Shown here: piece by piece, positions 8,252-16,000 of the stretch | Position numbering within the stretch: position 1 is the stretch's first letter | Layout: every line of letters starts with the position of its first letter | Origin: Promineifilum sp. | GTDB taxonomy: Bacteria > Chloroflexota > Anaerolineae > Promineifilales > Promineifilaceae | Assembly (NCBI GenBank): GCA_020634335.1 | Contig: JACKBY010000003.1 | Span: forward strand, 186,001 to 250,000 | DNA length: 64,000 nucleotides | Direction: 5' to 3' | Made by a program: the position numbers and the translations under genes | The notes under the pieces: generated by a model | Databases searched by the model: none | Told to the model about the DNA's origin: nothing | What the model saw: the letters and a program-made list of their open reading frames with translations, nothing else

Positions 8252-9045
8252 GCCTTGAGTTGGTGGGGGGCCACGGCCCGAATAAGTGCCCGGGCCAGAA
8301 CCCGCGTCGGGTCGATTAGCGGCCGCCCATCAAATTCCGGCTCCGTGAAGGCCAGCGGCATCTCCGTGCAACCCAGGATGATAGCCTCGGCCCCCCTTTG
8401 GCACACATAGGCGGCTCCTTGTTCTAAACCGGCTCGCGCTCGCGCCGTCACGCCGCCGGCGGCTTTGATGCCGTAGCCGGGATCGTAGATAGCCCGGTGA
8501 ATGGTCGCTACTTGCATGGTTTCATCCGGAGCGACTGTGTGATAGCCGAGCGGTTCCAGCGCCGCCGGATAGAGCCGTACCTGCCACGCGCCCGTTGTCG
8601 ACAGAATGCCTATCGTCCGGCGCGTCGGGTGATGATCCGCCAGATGGGCAACCGTTTCGTCGATCATGTGTAACAGGCGTAGCGGTCGCTGAAACGCGGC
8701 CACCCTCGCCCGAATGACGTTGAAAATGGCCGGGGCGTGGGCGGTGTTACAGGGGATGCCGGCCACGGCCGCGCCCATGCCGGCCAGCAAGCGCAGTTGG
8801 GCGACGATGGCGTCGGCGGGATTTTCGGTGATTTGACCGAGAAGATACTCCGTCCGATCGGGGATGGCCCGAGGCCAGGAGATGGTGATGACCGGCAGGT
8901 GATCCTGGTCACGGGCGGCCATGGTTTCCTCGAGTACCTTGCGCTGCAAGTCCAGACCGGCGAACGGGCCGACGCCGCCGACGATGCCGATGATGGGCGG
9001 GGCGGGGTTGGATGGGGCGGAGTTATCATGCGTAGCGGGTGACAT
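8248..9045 (-). CDS. Aspartate/glutamate racemase family protein
   Basis: The protein has 265 residues and the two-cysteine architecture of PLP-independent Asp/Glu racemases: IGIVGGVGPFAG at the N-terminus, GIPCNTAHA (first catalytic Cys, about residue 99) and ILGCTEMPL (second catalytic Cys, about 224). Members interconvert L- and D-amino acids in the cytoplasm; the YgeA/RacX branch has broad substrate range. It may supply or remove D-amino acids linked to peptidoglycan, which fits the murein-peptide genes further along, but the substrate cannot be read from the sequence. It is the first gene of a two-gene minus-strand operon. Confidence 0.82.
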   Translation of the reverse strand: MSPATHDNSAPSNPAPPIIGIVGGVGPFAGLDLQRKVLEETMAARDQDHLPVITISWPRAIPDRTEYLLGQITENPADAIVAQLRLLAGMGAAVAGIPCNTAHAPAIFNVIRARVAAFQRPLRLLHMIDETVAHLADHHPTRRTIGILSTTGAWQVRLYPAALEPLGYHTVAPDETMQVATIHRAIYDPGYGIKAAGGVTARARAGLEQGAAYVCQRGAEAIILGCTEMPLAFTEPEFDGRPLIDPTRVLARALIRAVAPHQLKA

Positions 9046-9064
9046 TTTCGGCTCGGTGAACTAA

Positions 9065-9092
9065 ACTCTCACTGAGAGTGCTAGATTAGCAC
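9065..9092. promoter_or_regulatory. Two adjacent palindromes in a divergent intergenic region
   Basis: ACTCTC-act-GAGAGT (9065-9079) is immediately followed by GTGCTA-gat-TAGCAC (9078-9092). They sit between the divergent racemase and phosphatase genes and are candidate regulator sites. The half-sites recall CIRCE, but order and spacing are wrong for HrcA. Confidence 0.4.
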
Positions 9093-9137
9093 GACCTTTC
9101 ATTTCTATCCATAGCCGAATCGTTCAGTTCGCAAGAT

Positions 9138-10196
9138 ATGTCGTCCCCTTTTTCCGCTGATCCCTACGTCATCCTCCCCCCCGAAGAGGCCTGGGTCGAA
9201 CGCCTGGCGGGTGGCGATTGGCTTATTCGCTGGCGGCAACCGGCGGGACACGTCGCCGTTTACGCGAGCGATGATCCTGACGTGACGACCGGCGGCTGGC
9301 CCCTGACCGTGGAGCGAGCGGCGAATAACGAATTGCGAGTGCCGAATTTGGCCATAGACGCTGCGGTCGGTGGGCCATCGTCGGCCGTGCGCCCCTACTT
9401 TCTGCTGGAGCTTGACGGCCATCGCCACATCATCGCCGAGCGGACGTTGCCATTGACCGGCGAGTCCAACTTCCGCGATGTGGGCGGCTACCGAACGGCC
9501 GACGGCCACACGGTGCGCTGGGGGCGGGTCTATCGCGCCGGGTCCCTGGCCGAACTGACCGAGGCAGACGTCGCTTATTTAGGGCGTCTGGGGCTGCGCC
9601 TGTCCTGCGATTTACGCTCACCTGCCGAGATGGAGAATCACCCCGACCGCCTGCCGCCGGGGGCGGTCGCCCGTTCCACGCCCATCGCCGCCGAAGTCGG
9701 CCGTCTGCGTCGCCTCGTCACCCTGTTTCGCCTGCGCCACCGCATCCAGAAAATGTTGCAGCAGGTCTACGTCATCATGCTCGATCAGAACGGCCCCTTG
9801 CTGGCCGGGGTCCTGCGTGTCGCCGCCGATCCGGCCAACTTGCCGCTGGTCGTCCATTGCACAGCGGGCAAGGATCGCACAGGGCTGGTCGTGGCGCTGC
9901 TGCTGTTGTCGTTGGGCGTGCCACGGGAGACGGTCATCGCCGATTACACCCTCAGCAACCGCGCCTTCGGCGTCCTGGCCGAACGTATGCGGCCGGAACT
10001 GGAGATGCTCTATGCTTTCGGTTTCAGCGAGGAGCGGCTGCGGCCGTTCCTGCTGGCCGAGGCGCCAACACTGGACGGTGCGCTGGCCCATCTGCAGCGG
10101 CGCTACGGCTCAGTGGCAGCGTATTTACGACGAGCGGGATTGACGGATGAGGAGCTGGGAAAATTACGGGAAACGTTGCTGATGGCCGGCGGCTGA
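9138..10196 (+). CDS. Tyrosine-protein phosphatase, MptpB-like (Y_phosphatase3)
   Basis: The protein has 352 residues. Residues about 1-105 form a beta-rich N-terminal domain. The phosphatase domain begins at SNFRDVGGYRT (about 115) and carries the P-loop HCTAGKDRTG (Cys at about 241), which is the CX5R signature of cysteine phosphatases with the AGKDR form typical of MptpB-like dual-specificity or lipid phosphatases. No signal peptide is seen, so it is probably cytoplasmic. It probably removes phosphate from Tyr/Ser/Thr or phosphoinositides. The next gene, biotin carboxylase, starts 15 bases downstream. Confidence 0.85.
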   Translation: MSSPFSADPYVILPPEEAWVERLAGGDWLIRWRQPAGHVAVYASDDPDVTTGGWPLTVERAANNELRVPNLAIDAAVGGPSSAVRPYFLLELDGHRHIIAERTLPLTGESNFRDVGGYRTADGHTVRWGRVYRAGSLAELTEADVAYLGRLGLRLSCDLRSPAEMENHPDRLPPGAVARSTPIAAEVGRLRRLVTLFRLRHRIQKMLQQVYVIMLDQNGPLLAGVLRVAADPANLPLVVHCTAGKDRTGLVVALLLLSLGVPRETVIADYTLSNRAFGVLAERMRPELEMLYAFGFSEERLRPFLLAEAPTLDGALAHLQRRYGSVAAYLRRAGLTDEELGKLRETLLMAGG

Positions 10197-10211
10197 CCGA
10201 TAATCACCGCC

Positions 10212-11723
10212 ATGACCTTCCCTGTGTTGCGCAAAGTTCTAATCGCTAACCGAGGCGAGATCGCCCGCCGGATTATCAGCGCCTGCCACGAGTTGGGCGC
10301 GAGCGCGGTCGCCGTCTACTCCGACGTGGACAAGGACGCGCCGTGGGTATGGGAGGCTGATGAGGCTTACCCGCTGCACGGCAGTACCGCGGCCGACACG
10401 TATCTCAACAGCGAAAAAATCCTGAACATCGCGGTCAATCACGGTGTCGATGCCATCCATCCCGGCTACGGCTTCCTGAGCGAGAACGCCGACTTTGCTG
10501 CCGCCTGTGCCCGGCGCGGCCTGGTGTTCGTCGGGCCGCCGCCGGAGGCCATGCACGCGCTGGGCAGCAAGGCGGCGGCCCGCGCCCTGGCTCAGGCTCA
10601 TGACGTGCCCGTCGTGCCCGGCGTCGACGGGGCGGGGCGGAGCGACGACGAGCTGGCCGACGCGGCCCAGGCCATCGGCTATCCGGTGCTCATCAAGGCC
10701 AGCGCCGGCGGCGGCGGCAAAGGCATGCGTGTGGTTGACGATTCGGGCGAGCTGAGTGACGCGCTGCGGGCTGCCCGTCAGGAGGCTCAATCCGCCTTCG
10801 GCGACCCCCATGTGCTGTTGGAGAAGTACTTCACCCAGATCCACCACGTCGAGGTGCAGGTGTTGGGCGACGCCCACGGCAACTTGCTGCACCTCTACGA
10901 GCGCGAATGCTCGATTCAGCGCCGCCACCAGAAGATCATCGAAGAAAGCCCCTCGCCGGTAGTCGGCGATGACGAGACCCTGCGCGAAGCCATCACCGCT
11001 GCGGCCGTGCGCCTGGCCCGCGCCGCGGGCTACAGCAGCGCCGGCACGGTGGAGTTCATCGTCGACAGCACGGGCGGTTTCTATTTCCTGGAGATGAACA
11101 CGCGGCTGCAAGTGGAACACCCGGTAACGGAGAGCGTGACCGGCATCGACCTGGTGACGTGGCAACTGCGCGTCGCCGCCGGAGAGCCGTTGTCGTTCGC
11201 GCAGCACGATGTCCGGCGGCGCGGCCACGCCATCGAGTGCCGTGTCTACGCCGAAGATCCGGCGACGGGCTTCCTGCCGTCTATCGGCGAGATCGTCTAC
11301 TATGGCCGCCCGACCGGCCCCGGCCTGCGCGTCGACGACGGTATCGAGAGCGGCTCGGCCGTGTCGCCCTACTATGACCCGATGCTGGCCAAGGTCATCA
11401 CCTGGGGCGCGGAGCGGCGAGAGGCCATCCGCAAGATGGAACGCGCGCTAAGGGAGACGGCCGTGCTGGGCGTGACGACCAACATCGACTACCTGCGCGA
11501 CATCCTGGCCCAGCCGGCCTTCATCGCCGGGCACACCAGCACCAACTTTTTGGCCGAGCATATGGCCGGCCGGCAGCCACCGGTCGAGGCGAGCGAGGAT
11601 GAGTGGATCGCCGCGGCGGCTTATGAGATCCTCAGCGCAATGAACGCCGGGCCGGCGACGGGGGGACAGTCGGTGTATGATCCGTGGGAGGCGGCGCGGG
11701 GGTGGCGAAATGTGGGAGCATAG
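10212..11723 (+). CDS. accC: Biotin carboxylase subunit of acetyl/acyl-CoA carboxylase
   Basis: The protein has 503 residues and catalyses ATP-dependent carboxylation of the biotin on BCCP. The N-terminal domain starts with KVLIANRGEIARRI. The ATP-grasp centre has the glycine-rich KASAGGGGKGMR loop (about 158-169), and EMNTRLQVEHPVTE holds the metal and bicarbonate-binding residues. The C-terminal domain has HAIECRVYAEDP. The length is slightly above the usual 450, with a 50-residue extension at the end. No biotin carrier or carboxyltransferase gene is nearby, so its partners must lie elsewhere; a propionyl-CoA or other acyl-CoA carboxylase subunit is possible. Confidence 0.9.
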   Translation: MTFPVLRKVLIANRGEIARRIISACHELGASAVAVYSDVDKDAPWVWEADEAYPLHGSTAADTYLNSEKILNIAVNHGVDAIHPGYGFLSENADFAAACARRGLVFVGPPPEAMHALGSKAAARALAQAHDVPVVPGVDGAGRSDDELADAAQAIGYPVLIKASAGGGGKGMRVVDDSGELSDALRAARQEAQSAFGDPHVLLEKYFTQIHHVEVQVLGDAHGNLLHLYERECSIQRRHQKIIEESPSPVVGDDETLREAITAAAVRLARAAGYSSAGTVEFIVDSTGGFYFLEMNTRLQVEHPVTESVTGIDLVTWQLRVAAGEPLSFAQHDVRRRGHAIECRVYAEDPATGFLPSIGEIVYYGRPTGPGLRVDDGIESGSAVSPYYDPMLAKVITWGAERREAIRKMERALRETAVLGVTTNIDYLRDILAQPAFIAGHTSTNFLAEHMAGRQPPVEASEDEWIAAAAYEILSAMNAGPATGGQSVYDPWEAARGWRNVGA

Positions 11724-11757
11724 CGAGAGAGCAGCGAAGTATGGTGTTAAAGAAAAA

Positions 11758-11785
11758 TTGATGAATTAAAGAGTTTGAGTATACT
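11758..11785 (+). promoter_or_regulatory. Promoter of the VapBC operon
   Basis: TTGATG (11758-11763), 16-bp spacer, TATACT (11780-11785), 22 bases before the VapB start; GGAGG precedes the ATG. Confidence 0.55.
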
Positions 11786-11806
11786 TTCTGCCGTGGAGGC
11801 ATACAA

Positions 11807-12079
11807 ATGTCCTTGAATATCAAGAACCGCGACGTAGAAAGCTTGCTCGATGAGGTTGTGCGCCTGACCGGCGAATCCAAGACTGAGGCGATCCGCAAAG
11901 CACTGGATGAGCGCCGCCGGCGGTTATTGGCCCAAACTGTCACTCCGCGTAACGAGGCACGTCTATTGGCCTTTCTTGAAGATGAAATCTGGTCCCAAAT
12001 TCCGCTGGAGCTACTCGGTCAACCATTAACAAAGGAAGAGGAAGAGGCCATCCTGGGCTATGGAGCTGCAGGAGTATGA
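11807..12079 (+). CDS. vapB: VapB-type antitoxin
   Basis: This 90-residue protein has an N-terminal ribbon-helix-helix-like segment (SLNIKNRDVESLLDEVVRLT, then ESKTEAIRKALDERRRR), typical of the PSK/Rv0623-like VapB family. It should bind DNA at its own promoter through this part and neutralise the toxin with its C-terminal half. Its stop overlaps the toxin start by 4 bases (ATGA), as usual for VapBC. Local AT content is higher than in flanking genes, which suggests acquisition by transfer. Confidence 0.85.
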   Translation: MSLNIKNRDVESLLDEVVRLTGESKTEAIRKALDERRRRLLAQTVTPRNEARLLAFLEDEIWSQIPLELLGQPLTKEEEEAILGYGAAGV

Positions 12080-12462
12080 TTCTCGATTCCTCGGCCATCG
12101 TCACCATTTTCCTTAAGGCACCCGGACACGATTTGGTGCGCCACAAGATCGTCGAAGCTCAGGTCATAGGCGTCGGCGCGGCGACTCTGGTGGAGACGGC
12201 GATTGTTTTGTCGGCGCGATTGAACCGGGATATGCGCGGCAGCCTGGCTCGCTTCATCGAGGAGAATCAAATTATCACGATCCCGTTTACGGAAGGCCAC
12301 TATAGTATTGCGGTAACGGCCTGGTTGAAGTATGGCAAGGGGCGCCATCCAGCAGCGCTTAATTTCGGGGATTGTCTCTCTTATGCCACGGCTAGGGCGG
12401 CCGAGATACCGTTGCTGTGTGTCGGGGATGATTTTCCGCAGACTGATCTGGCGCTCGCCTAA
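12076..12462 (+). CDS. vapC: VapC toxin, PIN-domain ribonuclease
   Basis: This 128-residue PIN domain protein starts with MILDSSAIVTIF, holding the first acidic residue (Asp4). Glu is present in LVETAIVLSAR (about residue 40) and the downstream acids in NFGDCLSYATA (Asp about 98) and VGDDF (about 116), giving the Mg-binding quartet expected of an active toxin. VapC enzymes cleave tRNA or rRNA when freed from VapB. Cotranscribed and coupled with the antitoxin. The 199 bases after it contain only a bulged hairpin near 12622-12651. Confidence 0.88.
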   Translation: MILDSSAIVTIFLKAPGHDLVRHKIVEAQVIGVGAATLVETAIVLSARLNRDMRGSLARFIEENQIITIPFTEGHYSIAVTAWLKYGKGRHPAALNFGDCLSYATARAAEIPLLCVGDDFPQTDLALA

Positions 12463-12621
12463 ATGTGATCTGACGTGGAGTGCATCAAGTGAAAAGTGTG
12501 TGTCTCATGATCCATCATGCAGCAGTAACAAAGAGCTAATCCAAAGGCCGACAGCTGGATGAACGGCAGCACGACATTTGGCGGCCATCTTGGGCCTTCC
12601 TAATGAGAGCTCGAACAAGCT

Positions 12622-12651
12622 ACCTACCGTGTTCCATTCCAACACGTAGGT
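12622..12651. terminator. Bulged hairpin between convergent vapC and ksgA
   Basis: ACCTAC-c-GTGTT (12622-12633) pairs with AACACGTAGGT (12641-12651) around a 7-base loop. It may serve as a terminator or transcript end for one of the convergent genes, but no T-tract follows on either strand. Confidence 0.35.
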
Positions 12652-12661
12652 GATGCCCACT

Positions 12662-13498
12662 CTACACTTTATTTTCCAACCGTTGGGTCAATTGTTCCCA
12701 CTCCTCCACCGTCAACGTCTCCGCCCTCCGTCTCCCATCGATCCCCGCCTCCCCCAGCGCCGCCGCAATCACCTCATCGCTCAACCCCAGCCGCCGCAGA
12801 TTGTTCTTCAACTGCTTGCGCTTCTGGCTGAACCCGGCGCGAACGACGCGGAAGAACGCTTCTTCATTACCTCTGCTCTCCTGCTCCCCGGCCTCCCGGC
12901 TCAAGAACCGCTCCTCCACGTCCACCCGGATTACCGCCGAATCCACCTCCGGCCGCGGCCAGAACGCACCCGCTTTGACCGCGCCGGCCACCTTCACACT
13001 TCCATAGTACTGCACGCTGACGGCCAGCAGGCTCATCTTCGGCGGCGTGGCGGCCAGCCGTTCGGCCACCTCCCGCTGAACGGTCAGTACCAACCGGCGC
13101 GGCCGGGGCCGGCCCTCCAGTAAATGCCGCAGGATGGCCCCGGTGATGTAGTAAGGCACATTGGCGACGACGACGAACGGCGCGTCGAACCAGGCCGCCG
13201 GGTCGAAGGACAGGATGTCGGCATGGACGATGGCGACGTGGGAGAACGGGCTCAACTCGTAGCGCAACACGGGCAGCAGCCGGTCGTCCAGTTCGACAGC
13301 CACGACGCGACCGGCGACCTGGGCCAACTGGCGCGTTAGCGCCCCCAGGCCGGGCCCAACTTCCAGCACGGCGTCGCCGGGCGACAGCTCGGCCGCGGCC
13401 ACGATGCGCCCCAGCAAGCCTTCGTCATACAGAAAATTCTGACCCAGGCTTTGCTTGGGGGTGATGCCGTAGCGGTCGAGAATCTGGCGAGGATGCAT
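12662..13498 (-). CDS. rsmA: 16S rRNA dimethyladenosine transferase KsgA/RsmA
   Basis: The protein has 278 residues and should dimethylate the two adjacent adenines in the 3'-terminal helix of 16S rRNA during 30S maturation. Visible motifs: KQSLGQNFL at the start, SAM-binding VLEVGPGLGALT (about 44-55), acidic VAVELDDRL, HADILSFD, and the catalytic NVPYYIT (Asn in place within the N[LV]PY motif). The C-terminal helical domain (FSQKRKQLKNNLRRLG) is complete. It is transcribed with, and starts 5 bases from the stop of, the AAR-like gene upstream on the same strand. Confidence 0.93.
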   Translation of the reverse strand: MHPRQILDRYGITPKQSLGQNFLYDEGLLGRIVAAAELSPGDAVLEVGPGLGALTRQLAQVAGRVVAVELDDRLLPVLRYELSPFSHVAIVHADILSFDPAAWFDAPFVVVANVPYYITGAILRHLLEGRPRPRRLVLTVQREVAERLAATPPKMSLLAVSVQYYGSVKVAGAVKAGAFWPRPEVDSAVIRVDVEERFLSREAGEQESRGNEEAFFRVVRAGFSQKRKQLKNNLRRLGLSDEVIAAALGEAGIDGRRRAETLTVEEWEQLTQRLENKV

Positions 13499-13503
13499 CA
13501 GTC

Positions 13504-15687
13504 CTACTTGCGGCGGCGCAGCAGCAGCGCCCCGGCGGCCCCGGCCGCGGCCACCGCGCCCACCCAGGGCAACGCGCCGCGATTTCGTCCGGCCTTCACG
13601 CCCTTGGATGAGACCGGTATCGTCGCCAGCTTGGCCGCCGACTCGCTCTGCACGCGGGCGAAGAGAGCCGGGTCGGCGCGAAGTTGATCGGCCAGCACGC
13701 GCTTTTCGGCCACCATCTCGTCGGTCACGTACTCATCGTGGGAGCGCAGTCCGGCGATCTGGAACTGGTGCTTCTTGAAGAGGCGATAGATCTCCTTGAC
13801 GCGCTCCATCGTGATGTTGCGGCCGAGGGTATAGTCTTCGAAGCGACCTTCCATCGCCAGCAGGGCCGTCTCGGCCAGGCAGGCGTAGGCCGTCTTGGGT
13901 GGCAGGCCGATGTCGTAACCGAAGTCGATGTCGCCGGGGATGAGCACCTCGCCGCTCTCGATGACCAGCACGTCGGGTCGCAGCGCCGCTTCCTCTTTGC
14001 TGATGTCGGGCGGGCGGGCGACGTCGCAGATGACTGTGCCCGGCTTGCACTTGGTGATGTCGACGATGCGCTGGCCGAAAGCCGAGGTGGCGGTGACGAT
14101 CAAATCACATTCACCGAGGTAGTCGTCGGCCCGTGTGGCGATGGCGACGGTGGCTCCCGGCGTCTCTTCCTGAATGGTGCGCTTCAACTCGATCAGTCGC
14201 TCCGGCTCAATTGATACCAGGACGACGTCGTAGATAGCCTGGGCCAACAGCCGTGAGCAAACCGCGCCGATGGAGCCGGTGGCACCAATGATCATGACCT
14301 TGCCTTGCGTCAGGTCGGTGGCTCCCATCTTGATGACCGCCTGCTTGGCCGCCTCCAGTGTGGCGGCGACGGTCAGGCTGTTGCCGCTGGTGATGGCGAT
14401 GTCGGCCTCGTGGGCCACGGTGATGCCCGCGTCGCCGACAACGCTGGTGAACGCGCCCAGACCCATGATGCGCGCGCCCTTGCGTTCGGCGATGCGAGCC
14501 GCCTGATTAAGCTTGTCATAGGTGAAGCGCTCGCCGTGGTTCATCATCTGCCGGGGCGTGGCTCCCAACGAGATGAGATGGCCCTCGATGCGCTGGCCGG
14601 TCGTCGGCGAGACTCCGCCGGTGATGCGGGACAGGTAGAAAGGTGGTATGCGGGCCGAAAAGGACTCGACCAGGCCGTCGGGCAGTGCTTTTGTCCAGCG
14701 AAAGCGTTTGTCGTTGTGGATGAACTTGATGCTAAGGGGGTGGATGACGAAGGCGAAGCGATTAATGCCCGCCTCGCCCGGTTGCAGATAGCGAACGGCG
14801 GGTGTCCAGTCGAGGTTGGCCATCAGGTCCAGATAGGTGTCCTCGCTGAGGGGGGCGGTGGGGTCGGGGCGCAGGGCGACCATGATGGCCTCGATAGTTG
14901 CCGCCGACCAGCGACCCAGCTCGCCGCGACCGTCGAGCGCCGGCATCATGGTAATCAGGATATTGACGCCCCGCTCGCGCAGGTCGGCCAGGTCTTCATC
15001 GGTGGCCCATTCGGCGACAATCGTCTTGTGCTTGAGGTCGGCCGGGGCGTGACGGCGAATGACGCCGATGTCGCCGGCCAGAACGTCGGCCCAGGCGAAA
15101 GCGCTGGCATCGCGGGGTTCGGGCGGGCTGCCGGGCAACGGTTGCAGGCGGTCAAAAGCGGCGTCCTTGAGCTGGTCAAGCGTGGGGCCTGAGGCCTGGT
15201 CGAGCGTGCCTCGGCTGCCGACGAGGGGCACGGCCGGCAGATTGAAGTAGACAATCGGATCGGCGTAGCGCAGGTCGGCGGCGCGGCGGCCGAGGGCCTG
15301 GGCCAGCCCGTTGTGGTTCAGGCCGGGGACCATGAGGACGTGCTTTTGGGCGAAGATGCCCGGTTGGGCGCGGTCGGCCAGGATGACGCCCCAGCGCTCC
15401 AGCCCGGCGCGGAGGCCGGAGCCGTCGACAACAGGTGTGCGCTCGGCCACCGGAGGCAGAGTCGCGCCAAGTTCGTGCGGCCGTCGCGCGCCGCCCAGCT
15501 CCAGCGTGACGGGCATCCCTTCCAGGGCGATTGCATCCACCTGGCCGTCGTTGGTCTGAATCAGGGCGCGGGCGCGTTCCGCATTGCCGCCACAGCCGGC
15601 CCGTCGCACCAGGAGGGCCTGGCCCATGAAAGAGTAGTTGCTCGTTTCGCCGCCCTCGCCGTTATGGATAACCAGAATTTGTTTCAT
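13504..15687 (-). CDS. Acyl-ACP-reductase-like protein with novel N-terminal region and membrane anchor
   Basis: The protein has 727 residues from the ATG at 15687, chosen because GAGGTG lies 7 bases upstream; a GTG at 15696 is less likely. Residues about 310-640 resemble the long-chain acyl-ACP reductase (AAR) of the cyanobacterial alkane pathway: GLGAFTSVVGDAG, Rossmann loop GATGSIG (468-474), and ACLAETALLAMEG followed by GRNIT, which lines up with the AAR motif carrying the thioester-forming Cys (here Cys603). Residues 1-300 are not recognised. The C-terminus has one hydrophobic segment followed by RRRK, a tail anchor. It may reduce a fatty acyl thioester to an aldehyde at the membrane. 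No aldehyde-deformylating oxygenase is nearby. Fold assignment is fairly firm, substrate is inference. Confidence 0.7.
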   Translation of the reverse strand: MKQILVIHNGEGGETSNYSFMGQALLVRRAGCGGNAERARALIQTNDGQVDAIALEGMPVTLELGGARRPHELGATLPPVAERTPVVDGSGLRAGLERWGVILADRAQPGIFAQKHVLMVPGLNHNGLAQALGRRAADLRYADPIVYFNLPAVPLVGSRGTLDQASGPTLDQLKDAAFDRLQPLPGSPPEPRDASAFAWADVLAGDIGVIRRHAPADLKHKTIVAEWATDEDLADLRERGVNILITMMPALDGRGELGRWSAATIEAIMVALRPDPTAPLSEDTYLDLMANLDWTPAVRYLQPGEAGINRFAFVIHPLSIKFIHNDKRFRWTKALPDGLVESFSARIPPFYLSRITGGVSPTTGQRIEGHLISLGATPRQMMNHGERFTYDKLNQAARIAERKGARIMGLGAFTSVVGDAGITVAHEADIAITSGNSLTVAATLEAAKQAVIKMGATDLTQGKVMIIGATGSIGAVCSRLLAQAIYDVVLVSIEPERLIELKRTIQEETPGATVAIATRADDYLGECDLIVTATSAFGQRIVDITKCKPGTVICDVARPPDISKEEAALRPDVLVIESGEVLIPGDIDFGYDIGLPPKTAYACLAETALLAMEGRFEDYTLGRNITMERVKEIYRLFKKHQFQIAGLRSHDEYVTDEMVAEKRVLADQLRADPALFARVQSESAAKLATIPVSSKGVKAGRNRGALPWVGAVAAAGAAGALLLRRRK

Positions 15688-15729
15688 AGAGAACACCTCA
15701 GTGGTAGAAAACCACTTTAGACCCTAAAA

Positions 15730-15745
15730 TGACATTATAATGTCA
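15730..15745. promoter_or_regulatory. Perfect 16-bp palindrome TGACATTATAATGTCA
   Basis: This palindrome lies between the divergent AAR-like gene (start 15687) and the binding-protein gene, 6 bases before the -35 of the latter's promoter. It contains TATAAT on both strands. It looks like an operator for a dimeric winged-helix regulator. Confidence 0.55.
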
Positions 15746-15750
15746 CCTTA

Positions 15751-15779
15751 TTGACACCGTACTGACACCGTAGTATACT
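15751..15779 (+). promoter_or_regulatory. Strong promoter of the first oligopeptide-binding gene, with direct repeats
   Basis: TTGACA (15751-15756), 17-bp spacer, TATACT (15774-15779). TGACACCGTA occurs twice, at 15752-15761 and 15763-15772, one helical turn apart and covering the -35 and spacer. The leader to the ATG at 16001 is about 215 bases and contains pairing segments CTATCC/GGATAG (15849, 15871) and CCGATC/GATCGG (15853, 15899), so it may fold, but no known riboswitch was recognised. Confidence 0.7.
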
Positions 15780-16000
15780 GTTGCGCAAGTAACGAACACA
15801 TGAACCGTGCTCAACAGCGACTGACTTGCTCTGCCCCCCCGAAATGTCCTATCCGATCGCCGAAAGAAGGGGATAGTTTCTGAGGTAGAGCGCCGAAAGA
15901 TCGGGAGGTGTCATATTTCGTAAAACTTCTACTACTTTACCACAAGCAACGCCGAATACCCGCTGAAATACCGGTAGATTATTAATTGAGGAGATTCAAG

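Noticed and set aside
9065..9092. CIRCE-like element (HrcA operator)
   Set aside because: GAGTGCTA and TTAGCAC halves are present, but in reverse order and with wrong spacing; neighbours are not chaperone genes.
13504..13570. LPxTG-type sorting signal at the end of the AAR-like protein
   Set aside because: The C-terminus has LPWVG, a hydrophobic segment and RRRK, but LPWVG is not a proper LPxTG motif and the protein has no signal peptide, so a cytoplasmic tail anchor is more likely.
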